Positions 46,286 through 54,420 of a stretch of 64,000 nucleotides of DNA are shown here, piece by piece. Under the pieces are notes generated by a model. It made no database searches, was not told where the DNA came from, and worked only from the letters and a program-made list of their open reading frames with translations. The position numbers and the translations under genes are program-made. How positions within the stretch are numbered: the stretch's first letter is position 1; every line of letters starts with the position of its first letter. This DNA comes from HGM10611 sp964384805 (GTDB lineage: Bacteria > Bacillota_I > Bacilli_A > ML615J-28 > CAG-313), in contig CAYLLO010000002.1 of the NCBI GenBank assembly GCA_964384805.1, positions 1-64,000 on the forward strand. Direction: 5' to 3'.

Positions 46286-46939
46286 TTATCTCACCTCTAT
46301 TTTTTGGATATTTCGTGCATTAGCATATTTTTTATATAATTCTATCATCATAGTTTCATCTTTTTCTAAATCTTCTTTATTAAAACAAATAATCATAATT
46401 AAAACATTTTTCGTATCTATAGTTACTTTAGTACGATCAGTATCACTAGTTGGATTACCAAAAGGTCCTTGATGATCTGTATAAAGAGGAATTTTATCTA
46501 CATTAATTAATCCTCGATTAATTCCATAATAGACATCATCTTTTATTCCAATTCTAATAGTAACATCACCTACAATTTTATCTTTATCCACAACACAAAC
46601 ACTACGCATTGTTTCAATAGATAAGATGTTACCTAAATCAATAACATCTCCTAGACGATACAAATCATCACCTTTAATTACCCTTCGAAGAAGAGCCTCA
46701 CAAGCAAGACGCGTATGACTAGGATCTTTACCTAATTTTTTATATCCATCACGTGATGTTTTTAATTTAGGAATTTGAACAATGTCAATTAACGGAACAT
46801 AATTATAATATTTTTTTTTGATAGTTAACAGTAGCTTATCTACTAACAAAGTAGTACTATTATCTACTTCCATAGTATAAGCAATAACAGAAAAATCAGG
46901 TAATTTAGTTAATAGTTCTTCTGCAATATTAATCTTCAT
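46286..46939 (-). CDS. Free-standing B3/B4 tRNA-binding domain protein
   Basis: This 217-residue protein matches the B3/B4 domain of the phenylalanyl-tRNA synthetase beta chain, known as an independent family (COG3382-like). Visible features are DGYKKLGKDPSHTRLACEAL, LYRLGDVIDLGNILSIET, IGIKDDVYYGINRG and DHQGPFGNPTSDTDRT. In PheT the domain edits mischarged Tyr-tRNA-Phe; free-standing versions are thought to recognise amino acids or aminoacyl-tRNAs, without settled function. It overlaps the coiled-coil gene by 11 nt and abuts glnS. Confidence 0.88.
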   Translation of the reverse strand: MKINIAEELLTKLPDFSVIAYTMEVDNSTTLLVDKLLLTIKKKYYNYVPLIDIVQIPKLKTSRDGYKKLGKDPSHTRLACEALLRRVIKGDDLYRLGDVIDLGNILSIETMRSVCVVDKDKIVGDVTIRIGIKDDVYYGINRGLINVDKIPLYTDHQGPFGNPTSDTDRTKVTIDTKNVLIMIICFNKEDLEKDETMMIELYKKYANARNIQKIEVR

Positions 46940-48443
46940 TAGTTAAACCTTCGATCTGCATTAAAACACTTTGGTATTCAATTAATTGTTCTTTTAGATA
47001 GGTTAATCTTTCATATTTTTCATCAATTTGTTTTTTAAGTTTATTTAATGTCTCATAGATTATTGGTAAATTACTTTCATAATCAATTACCGATAATAAC
47101 ATCTTCAATACTTTTTCATTTTCAGGATTTTGTTTAAATTCATCAATGTGTAATTTGGCCTCTTCCAATGATCTTTCTAATCCATCAATTTCTTCTTGAA
47201 TCGTTTTTTTAGTCATCTCGATTTCTTCATTAATATATGCAGCATCACTCAAACTATTAATTTTATCTAGTTCATGTTTTTTTTCATCTATCATCTTACT
47301 AATTTCTTTTTGATAATTCATAAAACCAATATAGCTCTCAGCAAAATTATGGTATTGATTATTATTATCAATAATATCATGAACTTTCGCATTAAAATCC
47401 TCAATAGTCTGAATTTGTTTCTGCATTGACAAATAACGAGTCTGTAATTCTTTATATTCTTCACTTATCGTTTCTTTTTCAATATCTAAAGCCTTTAATC
47501 TTTCAGCTTCTAATTGAAGTTTCTTTAAACGTTTTTCTTTTTGATAAGTTTTATTTTCTAAAGAATCAACTGTTAATAATTCTTGAGAAAAAATCAATAA
47601 TTGATCATCTAAAATTTCTCCTATTTCTTTTTTAGTGTATTCTAAAACACTATATTTCTTAATCTTATCTATTATAATATTTTCATGAATTTCTTTAATT
47701 TGTTCTAAAGAAGCCATCATTTCATCAAGATATTTTTCGTGATGAATTGTAAATCTTGTTATTTCTTCTTGAATGTGATTAATGTCAATGTTTTCTATTT
47801 CACGATATTTATCAATTAATGATTCACGATCTAAATTTAATTGTGCAATTGTATCTTGAAACTCTTTATTTTTCTTTTCAAAATTTTTCTTGATTGTATT
47901 AGCTTTACGATGATTTTCTTTTTTAGTTTTTACACATTCAAATCCTTCACCTCGTAAATAATTTAACATAGCATCTTTTAAGAAGATAATATTTTCTATA
48001 ATATATGGGGCAACTAGTAGTTTTTCTAATTTCTTAGTATACTTAAGCATTTGTTCTTTATGTTGCTCAACTGTTTGTAACCCAATTTGTTCTAATTCAT
48101 TTATTTCACTTTCAGTATCTAGTGTTATAATTTCAGTTTGGTGATATAATTCACTTAGGTGTTGTTCTATTTCTTTTAATTGTTTTTCGATAGTTATGTT
48201 TTCTTCCAAAGCACAATTTAAATTATCTTTTTCTTGTTTAAGGACCGAAATTTCAACAGCCATATTTTCTAATTCTTGTTTAATTTCTTCATCTCTGGCT
48301 TTTTTTATTTCAGTAAATATTTCCCGATATTTTTTCAAATAATAATCTTCAATATTAGTATATTCTAATAGTTTTTCTTCTAAAACTTTTACTTGTTTTT
48401 GTAATTCATGAATTTTAGAATTTAATTCACTAGGATTAGGCAT
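46929..48443 (-). CDS. Long coiled-coil protein of unknown function
   Basis: 504 residues, very rich in Glu, Lys, Leu, Ile and Gln with heptad-like spacing from about residue 5 to the end; no signal peptide or membrane segment. It would be a cytosolic helical rod or dimeric scaffold. It lacks Walker motifs, so it is not an SMC or RecN ATPase. It follows groEL by 17 bp (AAAGGGGG upstream of the ATG) and overlaps the B3/4 gene. I do not recognise a named family; coiled-coil composition makes distant similarity misleading. Confidence 0.75.
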   Translation of the reverse strand: MPNPSELNSKIHELQKQVKVLEEKLLEYTNIEDYYLKKYREIFTEIKKARDEEIKQELENMAVEISVLKQEKDNLNCALEENITIEKQLKEIEQHLSELYHQTEIITLDTESEINELEQIGLQTVEQHKEQMLKYTKKLEKLLVAPYIIENIIFLKDAMLNYLRGEGFECVKTKKENHRKANTIKKNFEKKNKEFQDTIAQLNLDRESLIDKYREIENIDINHIQEEITRFTIHHEKYLDEMMASLEQIKEIHENIIIDKIKKYSVLEYTKKEIGEILDDQLLIFSQELLTVDSLENKTYQKEKRLKKLQLEAERLKALDIEKETISEEYKELQTRYLSMQKQIQTIEDFNAKVHDIIDNNNQYHNFAESYIGFMNYQKEISKMIDEKKHELDKINSLSDAAYINEEIEMTKKTIQEEIDGLERSLEEAKLHIDEFKQNPENEKVLKMLLSVIDYESNLPIIYETLNKLKKQIDEKYERLTYLKEQLIEYQSVLMQIEGLTNED

Positions 48444-48460
48444 TATATATAGCCCCCTTT

Positions 48461-50029
48461 CTATATTAAATCATTATTTACTTCTTTAGCTTTTTCATCA
48501 ATAATGGCACATTCTGTAGTTAAGAAAATACTAGCAATACTAATAGCATTGGTTAGACATGTTTTAGCAACACTAGTTGGATCAATTATACCCTTTTCAA
48601 GATTAGAACCATAAGTATTGGTTGAAGCATCATACCAATTAACACTATTAATATTACGTAACACCTCTTCTTTATCACAACCAGCATTTTCTAAAATTTG
48701 TAAAAATGGGCGAGTTAATGTTGTTTTTAAAATTGAGGCAGCTGGACCTGTAATTTGTAATTCAGCTAATGAATTGGCAAGTTCATAAAACACTTTTCCC
48801 CCGCCTTCAATAATTCCAGAATTTATTGCGGCTTTAGTGGCATTTAAAGCATCTTCAGCACGTAAATGTAGTTCCTTAAGGGCTGTTTCAGTTGTTGCAC
48901 CAACTTTAATAACTGCTGCTATTCCACCTATTTTAGAAATACGATCTTCTAATTGTGTTTTTTCATATGAACTATCTTCAATTATCAATTGTTGCTGTAA
49001 TTCAGCGATACGTTGTTTTATTTTTTCAGTTTTTCCTAATCCATCAATAATCGTAGTTGTATCTCGCTTAACAATCACTTTATTAGCTTTACCAAGTAAT
49101 ATCTCATATGTAGATTCTACAAAATTACTATTAATGATAGTTGCACCAGTTATGGTTGCTAAATCCTCCAAAGTTTTCCGTTGTTTATCCCCATAATAAG
49201 GTACTTTAGTAATAACACAATTAAAAACGCCGCGCAATTTATTTAAAACTACCGTATTTAAAACTTCTGTTTCAATATCCTCACAAATAATTAACATTGG
49301 AGAATTTTTGGCAATTGCCACTTCTAAAAAGGGAACGAGTTCATTCATCGCAGTTATTTTATGATCAATAATTAAAATATAAGGATTAACTAATTCAGCC
49401 AAACCTTTTTCTTGGTTATTAATTAAATATGGAGATAAATATCCCTTATCATATACATACCCCTTAACAAGGTCTAAATATGTTTCATGTGTTTTTGATT
49501 CTTCAACATTAATTATACCATCTTTTCCAACTTCTAAATACGCTTGCTTAATGATTGAGGCAATCTGTTGATTATTTGAAGAAATCAAGGCTATCTTTTC
49601 TAAATCATTAATAGTATTGACTTCAATGCTATGTTCATCAATATACTTTAAAAGTAATGGTAAAGTTTGTTCAAGACATTGACGTAAAATAACTGGATTA
49701 ACACCTTTTTCAATTTGTTTAATTCCTTCAAAAATTAAATTACTAGCAAGAATAATTGCAGTTGTAGTACCATCACCTACCAAATCATTAGTTTTAGTGG
49801 CTGCTTCAATTATTAAATTAGCACCCATATTAGCTAAGTGATCTGCCAACTCAATACTTCTTGCTATCGTTACTCCATCATTAATGATTAAAGGATAACC
49901 AAAATCTTGTTCAATAATAACATTACGTCCTTTAGGTCCAAGGGTAACACGTGTAGCATCATATAAAATTTTTATTCCCTCTAACATTGCACTTCTAGCA
50001 CTATTAGAAAATTTAATAATTTTCGCCAT
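48461..50029 (-). CDS. groEL: GroEL chaperonin, divergent
   Basis: 60-kDa chaperonin subunit forming the ATP-driven folding chamber. The ATP loop VGDGTTTAI, TLGPKGRNVI, ARSIELADHLANMGANLI, and the equatorial C-terminal part INSGIIEGGGKVFYEL are recognisable. Divergence is strong in the apical domain and around GIAAVIKVGATTE (normally SGGVAVIKVGA). The Gly-Gly-Met tail is absent; the protein ends KAKEVNNDLI at 522 residues. No CIRCE operator was found upstream of groES. It is co-transcribed with groES and leads into the translation/repair gene run. Confidence 0.95.
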   Translation of the reverse strand: MAKIIKFSNSARSAMLEGIKILYDATRVTLGPKGRNVIIEQDFGYPLIINDGVTIARSIELADHLANMGANLIIEAATKTNDLVGDGTTTAIILASNLIFEGIKQIEKGVNPVILRQCLEQTLPLLLKYIDEHSIEVNTINDLEKIALISSNNQQIASIIKQAYLEVGKDGIINVEESKTHETYLDLVKGYVYDKGYLSPYLINNQEKGLAELVNPYILIIDHKITAMNELVPFLEVAIAKNSPMLIICEDIETEVLNTVVLNKLRGVFNCVITKVPYYGDKQRKTLEDLATITGATIINSNFVESTYEILLGKANKVIVKRDTTTIIDGLGKTEKIKQRIAELQQQLIIEDSSYEKTQLEDRISKIGGIAAVIKVGATTETALKELHLRAEDALNATKAAINSGIIEGGGKVFYELANSLAELQITGPAASILKTTLTRPFLQILENAGCDKEEVLRNINSVNWYDASTNTYGSNLEKGIIDPTSVAKTCLTNAISIASIFLTTECAIIDEKAKEVNNDLI

Positions 50030-50036
50030 AATACAC

Positions 50037-50279
50037 CTACTTAATAACTGCCAAAATATCCTGAAAATTGATAATTCCTAATTCACAATTATCATAAATT
50101 ATTCTATGCATTTTATTTTCATCAATTATAATTTTATCTCCTACTTGAAGATTAAATTCATTTTGAATAATACTTTCAATTGAATAATAGCAACTATTAG
50201 TGTTTAAATAAATGCCCTTTACCGAAGACTCAACATTTATTTTTTTGATTACTACTTTACCAGGCATAGCTTGAATCAT
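50037..50279 (-). CDS. groES: GroES co-chaperonin, divergent
   Basis: The heptameric lid of GroEL. The start is set at 50279 by AAGGAG at good distance; the frame upstream is rejected. The resulting 80 residues run MIQAMPGKVVIKKINVESS, then KGIYL, matching the usual start and the mobile-loop IVL motif (here IYL), with VGDKIIIDENKMHRIIYDN as the barrel and ILAVIK at the end. It is shorter than most (about 94), with a reduced roof loop. It is 7 bp before groEL. Confidence 0.88.
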   Translation of the reverse strand: MIQAMPGKVVIKKINVESSVKGIYLNTNSCYYSIESIIQNEFNLQVGDKIIIDENKMHRIIYDNCELGIINFQDILAVIK

Positions 50280-50367
50280 TAGGCACGCTCCTTCTTCATC
50301 TTTCTTATTAGTCATTATACCACAATTCACCTAAATATTCAAGAATAGATATATTTATTTTATAGCG

Positions 50368-50393
50368 CAAAAAGGAACAAAAAATCCTTTTTG
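50368..50393 (-). terminator. Hairpin after the phosphodiesterase gene
   Basis: CAAAAAGGA (50368-50376) and TCCTTTTTG (50385-50393) form a 9-bp stem with T-rich loop and arm on the minus strand. It separates the phosphodiesterase operon from groES. Confidence 0.6.
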
Positions 50394-50403
50394 TCCCTTA
50401 TAA

Positions 50404-50937
50404 TTAATATTTAATACTATTAATTTTATTACCTTCTATGTCCTTTAAAATAATTTCTTCATCATCAATAATTAAATAGCTATGAGGAGTTTCATTCTTA
50501 GGTAAAGAAATCGAACCTGCATTTACACAAATCACACTATTTTTTTCTTTTATGAAACCAGTATGATAGTGTCCATATACCAACACATCTATATTGTTAG
50601 GAATATTATCTATATTATAATGATGTCCATGAGTAAAATAAAATGTTTTATTACCTATTTTTTCAACTAGATAATCATCAAAAGGAAACTCCGAAATCAT
50701 CTCATCAACTTCAGCATCACAATTACCTCTAACTACTTTTAATTTATCTTTTAAATTGTTAAAAATTTTAGATACTTCCATTGGATTATACTCTGCAGAT
50801 AAACTGTTTCTAGGACCATGATAATATAAATCACCTAACAAAATAATCAAATCTGGTTGTTCATCATTAATAGCTACTAAAAGTTTTTTAGTGTAATATA
50901 ATGAACCATGAATATCAGATGCTATTAAATATTTCAT
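50404..50937 (-). CDS. YfcE/MJ0936-family metallophosphodiesterase
   Basis: Calcineurin-like phosphoesterase. The metal ligands appear in order: SDIHGS, LLGDLYYHGP, VRGNCDAE, FTHGHHYN and VYGHYHTG. The family cleaves phosphodiesters, such as 2',3'-cyclic or bis-p-nitrophenyl substrates in vitro; the natural substrate is unclear. 177 residues, complete. It is 5 bp after the pyrrolidone-carboxylate peptidase homologue. Confidence 0.92.
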   Translation of the reverse strand: MKYLIASDIHGSLYYTKKLLVAINDEQPDLIILLGDLYYHGPRNSLSAEYNPMEVSKIFNNLKDKLKVVRGNCDAEVDEMISEFPFDDYLVEKIGNKTFYFTHGHHYNIDNIPNNIDVLVYGHYHTGFIKEKNSVICVNAGSISLPKNETPHSYLIIDDEEIILKDIEGNKINSIKY

Positions 50938-50942
50938 AATAT

Positions 50943-51467
50943 CTAACCTCGTAATTTATCAATTATTTGCTTAATCATTAGTGCATATTTCTTATACATC
51001 TTCTCATCATTATCACATTCAGGTATATGAATAAATAAGGATTTCTCAGGATAATTCAACAAAAGGTGATAATAAATATTATTGCACACAAATGTTCCAG
51101 CATCTTGTGATATGGTCACAAAATCGGAAATTTTCGACAAATCAATTTTAGTGTGAAGTTCCTTTTTTTCGCCCTTTATTATTTCTTCATCTTTTTTTAA
51201 AACCCCACTATTATCAGCAATACTACAACTTGCAATATTCTTTGCTAATACCTCAATGGTCAATTCTTTACGCATTCTAGCTTCTCCCATAGCAATGATA
51301 AAATCATATTCTTTCAAGTTGTAAGTCCCATCTATTTCCTTATAACTTCGATCATATAAAACATCAATTACTAGTTTATCTACATTATCTAAATATTTTA
51401 AAACTTCCATTGAATAGTTATTTTGCATTTTATTAAATGGTTTAAAGGCAGTTATTAATACTTTCAT
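50943..51467 (-). CDS. Pyroglutamyl-peptidase I homologue
   Basis: Peptidase family C15 removes N-terminal pyroglutamate. ITAFKPFNKMQNNYS replaces the usual TGFEPFGG-NPS start, GTFVCNNIYYHLL has the catalytic Cys and LFIHIPE the catalytic His. The Glu is probably in the IAMGEARMRKELTIE region. At 174 residues it is shorter than the typical 200-215 and several loops are reduced, so activity and specificity are uncertain. The ATG at 51467 follows GAGGA and is preferred to 51482. Confidence 0.8.
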   Translation of the reverse strand: MKVLITAFKPFNKMQNNYSMEVLKYLDNVDKLVIDVLYDRSYKEIDGTYNLKEYDFIIAMGEARMRKELTIEVLAKNIASCSIADNSGVLKKDEEIIKGEKKELHTKIDLSKISDFVTISQDAGTFVCNNIYYHLLLNYPEKSLFIHIPECDNDEKMYKKYALMIKQIIDKLRG

Positions 51468-51547
51468 ATTTTCCTCTTTCATAATACCCCTTAATTATAA
51501 CATTTTTTATTTATCTCATCAAATATAAAACAATATTTTTAGCATCA

Positions 51548-51964
51548 TTAACTTAAACTATTATTAAGTTTTTTGGTTATTACCTTAATACTAAAATATA
51601 TAACAAACCAAATAATAAAGTATATTATAATGAAAATTCCTGTAAAAATAGCAATTATTATCCAACTAAATGGTATCCAAGAATTAATCAAATAACAAAA
51701 AAGATAAGCAAAATATATGGATGCCAGATGTAAAACTAATGATTTCAGAAGTGACCAATGTTCAATTTGATTAAACACACTAGAACCAGCTTGTATGAAA
51801 GCTAAAAAGTATGTTGATATAATCGCTAGAAATACTTGGACACCTGTTAACGAAAACTCATCAATAGTTTCTGCTAAAATTAAATATATTATACCTGCTA
51901 TTATTGGCCCTAATCCTCCAAATATTGCTCCTCGATGTAAATATGATTTTAAATACTTATTCAT
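51548..51964 (-). CDS. DUF3021-family membrane protein
   Basis: 138 residues with four predicted membrane helices and a short basic C-terminus, matching DUF3021 proteins, which are regularly encoded next to a LytTR transcription factor. It follows the LytTR gene directly (stop and start adjacent), so the pair is translated together. The membrane partner may control the DNA-binding partner in response to envelope or antibiotic stress; that role is inferred from the gene pair. Confidence 0.82.
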   Translation of the reverse strand: MNKYLKSYLHRGAIFGGLGPIIAGIIYLILAETIDEFSLTGVQVFLAIISTYFLAFIQAGSSVFNQIEHWSLLKSLVLHLASIYFAYLFCYLINSWIPFSWIIIAIFTGIFIIIYFIIWFVIYFSIKVITKKLNNSLS

Positions 51965-52396
51965 TTATATACCTAACCTTTCTTTTACTTTTTTTAATTG
52001 TCTTTTCGAAATATAATCTTTATATCCATTTTTTAAAACTACACTTAATGTACCACCAATTGATGAATCAAATTTTTTGATTTTAGTAATATTAATAATA
52101 CTTGATTGATTTATCTTAATAAAATTATCATCTATTATTTTTTCTATCATATACAATCGTTGTTTTAATAATAATTTGTCTCTCTCTAGATATGCATAAA
52201 TCTTATTATCTTCAACATTAAATGAATATACTTCACTTAAACTTAAAGGTTTTATTTCTCTTTTGGCATATCCAATCAACTCAGTATTATGTTCAAATAC
52301 TAATGATTCAATTTCTTCAACTAGTTTCGTTTTACTATGAGAATAGATTATTATTTCTTCAGCTTTTTCAGCATTGATAATATTAGTTACTTTCAT
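51965..52396 (-). CDS. LytTR-family transcription regulator
   Basis: The C-terminal about 95 residues form a LytTR DNA-binding domain (FIKINQSSIINITKIKKFD, GTLSVVLKNGYKDYISKRQ). There is no receiver domain, as usual for LytTR proteins paired with DUF3021. The frame is open to 52444, but a promoter (-35 at 52439-52444, -10 at 52416-52421) overlaps that region, so the start is the ATG at 52396 with GGAGG. A 21-bp-spaced direct repeat upstream suggests autoregulation. Confidence 0.88.
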   Translation of the reverse strand: MKVTNIINAEKAEEIIIYSHSKTKLVEEIESLVFEHNTELIGYAKREIKPLSLSEVYSFNVEDNKIYAYLERDKLLLKQRLYMIEKIIDDNFIKINQSSIINITKIKKFDSSIGGTLSVVLKNGYKDYISKRQLKKVKERLGI

Positions 52397-52415
52397 ATTT
52401 TTCCTCCTCGTCAAT

Positions 52416-52444
52416 ATTATACTAAAAACCAAAATGAATGACAA
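52416..52444 (-). promoter_or_regulatory. Promoter of the LytTR-DUF3021 operon
   Basis: TTGTCA (52439-52444), 17-bp spacer, TATAAT (52416-52421) on the minus strand, 11 of 12 consensus bases. Confidence 0.88.
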
Positions 52445-52456
52445 TACTTATTAAGC

Positions 52457-52483
52457 ATTCGGTCTATTTTTAATCGTATTCGG
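52457..52483 (-). promoter_or_regulatory. LytTR-like direct repeat upstream of the LytTR-DUF3021 promoter
   Basis: ATTCGG occurs at 52457-52462 and 52478-52483, 21 bp start to start, upstream of the -35. On the minus strand the elements read GCCGAAT and ACCGAAT. The 21-bp period is that of known LytTR operators, so this is a probable autoregulatory site. Confidence 0.6.
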
Positions 52484-52738
52484 CACATTTCAACAATTTT
52501 TATTGTATGTCAGCTACTCTTATGGTACCAAATATATCATTTTCACTTTTAACTACAATAATTATTATTTCCCATTTAAAAAGCTGATAAAAAACCTAAA
52601 TTAGGCACTTATCAGCAATTTTATTTTTATACTTTTGTATTTATTTTTGGACATTTGATTTGCTTGATTATTAACTTTTTTTACTGTTTTAATATAACAA
52701 GTATAACATTCATTAGAATAAAAACAAAGAAAAATGAA
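52484..52738. other. Gene-free region between LytTR operator and XRE gene terminator
   Basis: AT-rich spacer. It contains a hairpin GCTGATAA (52583-52590)/TTATCAGC (52609-52616) with an inner CCTAAATTAGG, T-rich on both sides, which may be a second terminator. A 17-codon minus-strand frame in the spacer has no ribosome binding site and is not called. Confidence 0.5.
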
Positions 52739-52781
52739 AAGTCAGCAAGCATACTACCTTAAATATTCTGCTTACTGACTT
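52739..52781 (-). terminator. Terminator of the XRE regulator gene
   Basis: AAGTCAGCAAGCA (52739-52751) and TGCTTACTGACTT (52769-52781): 13-bp stem, one G-U on the minus strand, then TTTT. Related in sequence to the hairpins at 55364, 61245 and 61636. Confidence 0.85.
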
Positions 52782-52787
52782 ATTTAC

Positions 52788-53687
52788 TTATCTATTAATT
52801 TGGTTATTGAGTATCTCTATTTTCTCAATTTCTTGATTGCTAAAGCCAATAAGTTTACTTCTATGCAATATTTCTTTAATAGCTTCTTTAATAACTTTAA
52901 TAAAAACATCATAGTCTTTATCACTTTGAATACTACTATATAATTTTACTAATTTACCTACTTTATTAATCTTTTCTTCATTTGATAATTTATCATCATA
53001 TGCAATACACTTACCTAGTTTATTACCTACAAATATAGCAAGTTCATATAAATTTGTTGTTAATTGATTATAGTATTCTTCAGTTCCTTTTTGATATAAT
53101 TGTTCAATTTTTTGTCCACTTGCATGATAGAATGAGGGGAATTTATTTAGTAGTTCTAATGCTCTTTGTTCATCACCTTTTGCATATAACAATTTAGCTT
53201 TATATGTAATAGTTTCTAATCTATAATTTTCGACATTACAGCCTTCTAATATTAAATCACATACTTTAATAATTTCTTTTTCATTTTGAATTAATACATT
53301 TGGATTATTATCCGCCATTCCACCTGTTAAAAAGAATAAATAGTTAACCATTATTTCATAATCATTTGGATAGGCAGATCTTGCTTCAATGGTTAATTCT
53401 TTTGCTTTATTCCAATCATTATTAATAAACCAGGCATTATGAATTTCTTCTTTAGCTTTCTTGATTTCTTCTTCAACTAACATATAATCATATCCCATTA
53501 ATTCATCAATCGATACGCCAAAGAAATGTGATATAGGAAATAACAGTGTAATGTCAGGATACGTTTCATTATTTTCCCATTTACTAACGGCGGCGGGTGT
53601 AACATTAAAGATTTCCGCTAATCCTTCTTGAGTAATCTTTTTAGCTTTTCTTAATCTTTTGATGTTTTCTGAAATTTTAATATTCAT
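52788..53687 (-). CDS. XRE-family regulator with helical C-terminal domain
   Basis: Residues 1-60 are a Cro/CI-type helix-turn-helix (IKRLRKAKKITQEGLAEIF, then VTPAAVSKWENNETYPD, LFPISHFFGVSIDELMGYD). The remaining about 230 residues are helical with TPR-like pattern, seen in many Firmicute XRE regulators. A perfect 20-bp palindrome overlaps its expected transcription start, suggesting autorepression. It heads the accessory block and may control neighbouring genes. Ligand unknown. Confidence 0.9.
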   Translation of the reverse strand: MNIKISENIKRLRKAKKITQEGLAEIFNVTPAAVSKWENNETYPDITLLFPISHFFGVSIDELMGYDYMLVEEEIKKAKEEIHNAWFINNDWNKAKELTIEARSAYPNDYEIMVNYLFFLTGGMADNNPNVLIQNEKEIIKVCDLILEGCNVENYRLETITYKAKLLYAKGDEQRALELLNKFPSFYHASGQKIEQLYQKGTEEYYNQLTTNLYELAIFVGNKLGKCIAYDDKLSNEEKINKVGKLVKLYSSIQSDKDYDVFIKVIKEAIKEILHRSKLIGFSNQEIEKIEILNNQINR

Positions 53688-53748
53688 AAATACATTCCTT
53701 TCTTAAAGCAATTTTGCTTTTATTATTTGTAATATTGGCCTTAATTAC

Positions 53749-53777
53749 AACGTAAACTAGTTTACGTTAATATTATA
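53749..53777 (-). promoter_or_regulatory. Palindromic operator and -10 of the XRE gene
   Basis: AACGTAAACTAGTTTACGTT (53749-53768) is a perfect 20-bp palindrome directly downstream of a TATAAT -10 (53772-53777, minus). A second inverted repeat ACTACC/GGTAGT (53797-53812) covers the -35 area. Probable binding sites of the XRE repressor. Confidence 0.75.
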
Positions 53778-53898
53778 TCATCAAAAAAATGTATTTACTA
53801 CCCACTGGTAGTTAACCATATATTAACTAAAAGTTAAGTTTTTAATTATTGCTAAATTTAATGGCTCAAATCCAATCAACGGACTAAATTTCCAATAT

Positions 53899-54399
53899 TT
53901 ATAATTGTAATTCATAATACAAGAATTCATTATCATCAGTTTTACCCACTAGTTTAAAACCTAAACTTTCAAATAAATGCTTGCATCTTAAATTTGTACA
54001 ATCAATTCCCGCATATAGTCTATCTGGAATCATATCAAATATTCTACCTTTGTTGTCTATTAAATACTGAATTATTTTTTTACCAAATCCTTTATTTATA
54101 TATTTAGGGTTAATTAGGATTGGATTTATTCCTAGCACCTTCTTATTATCTCTTTCTGATTCAAAATAATTAATGACAATGAGTGCTACTTTTAAATCAC
54201 CTTCTTCAACAACAACTATTCTATCAAATATACTTCCTGTTCCATCTGGATTATCAATATACCATTGGTATAATTTTGAAACACTTTCACCGAATAATGC
54301 ATATTTATGAACATCATTATAATATTCTGAATAATCTTTAGACGACCATTCTTCTAAATCAAAATCTATTTTTTTATCATATAATCTAAAATTAAGCAT
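53899..54399 (-). CDS. GNAT-family N-acetyltransferase
   Basis: A 166-residue acetyltransferase-fold protein. The acetyl-CoA loop region is INKGFGKKIIQYLI (motif A, usually Q/RxxGxG/A), with preceding strand VLGINPILINPKY and a C-terminal HLFESLGFKLVGKT typical of GNATs. Substrate unknown. It lies 21 bp after the unknown helical protein and is probably co-transcribed with it. Confidence 0.85.
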   Translation of the reverse strand: MLNFRLYDKKIDFDLEEWSSKDYSEYYNDVHKYALFGESVSKLYQWYIDNPDGTGSIFDRIVVVEEGDLKVALIVINYFESERDNKKVLGINPILINPKYINKGFGKKIIQYLIDNKGRIFDMIPDRLYAGIDCTNLRCKHLFESLGFKLVGKTDDNEFLYYELQL

Positions 54400-54420
54400 G
54401 TTGTTAATCCGTCCTTTTTA

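Noticed and set aside
50280..50403. Search for a CIRCE element before groES
   Set aside because: No TTAGCACTC-N9-GAGTGCTAA-like inverted repeat is present.
52397..52444. Longer LytTR reading frame
   Set aside because: It would start within the -35 element of the gene's own promoter.
52617..52700. 17-codon Lys/Ile-rich peptide frame, possible signal peptide
   Set aside because: No Shine-Dalgarno sequence, no processing motif and no exporter next to it.
53820..53898. Short minus-strand frame and a tRNA-like GGCTCAAATCC on the plus strand
   Set aside because: The frame has no start or ribosome binding site, and no tRNA fold can be built around the T-loop-like string.
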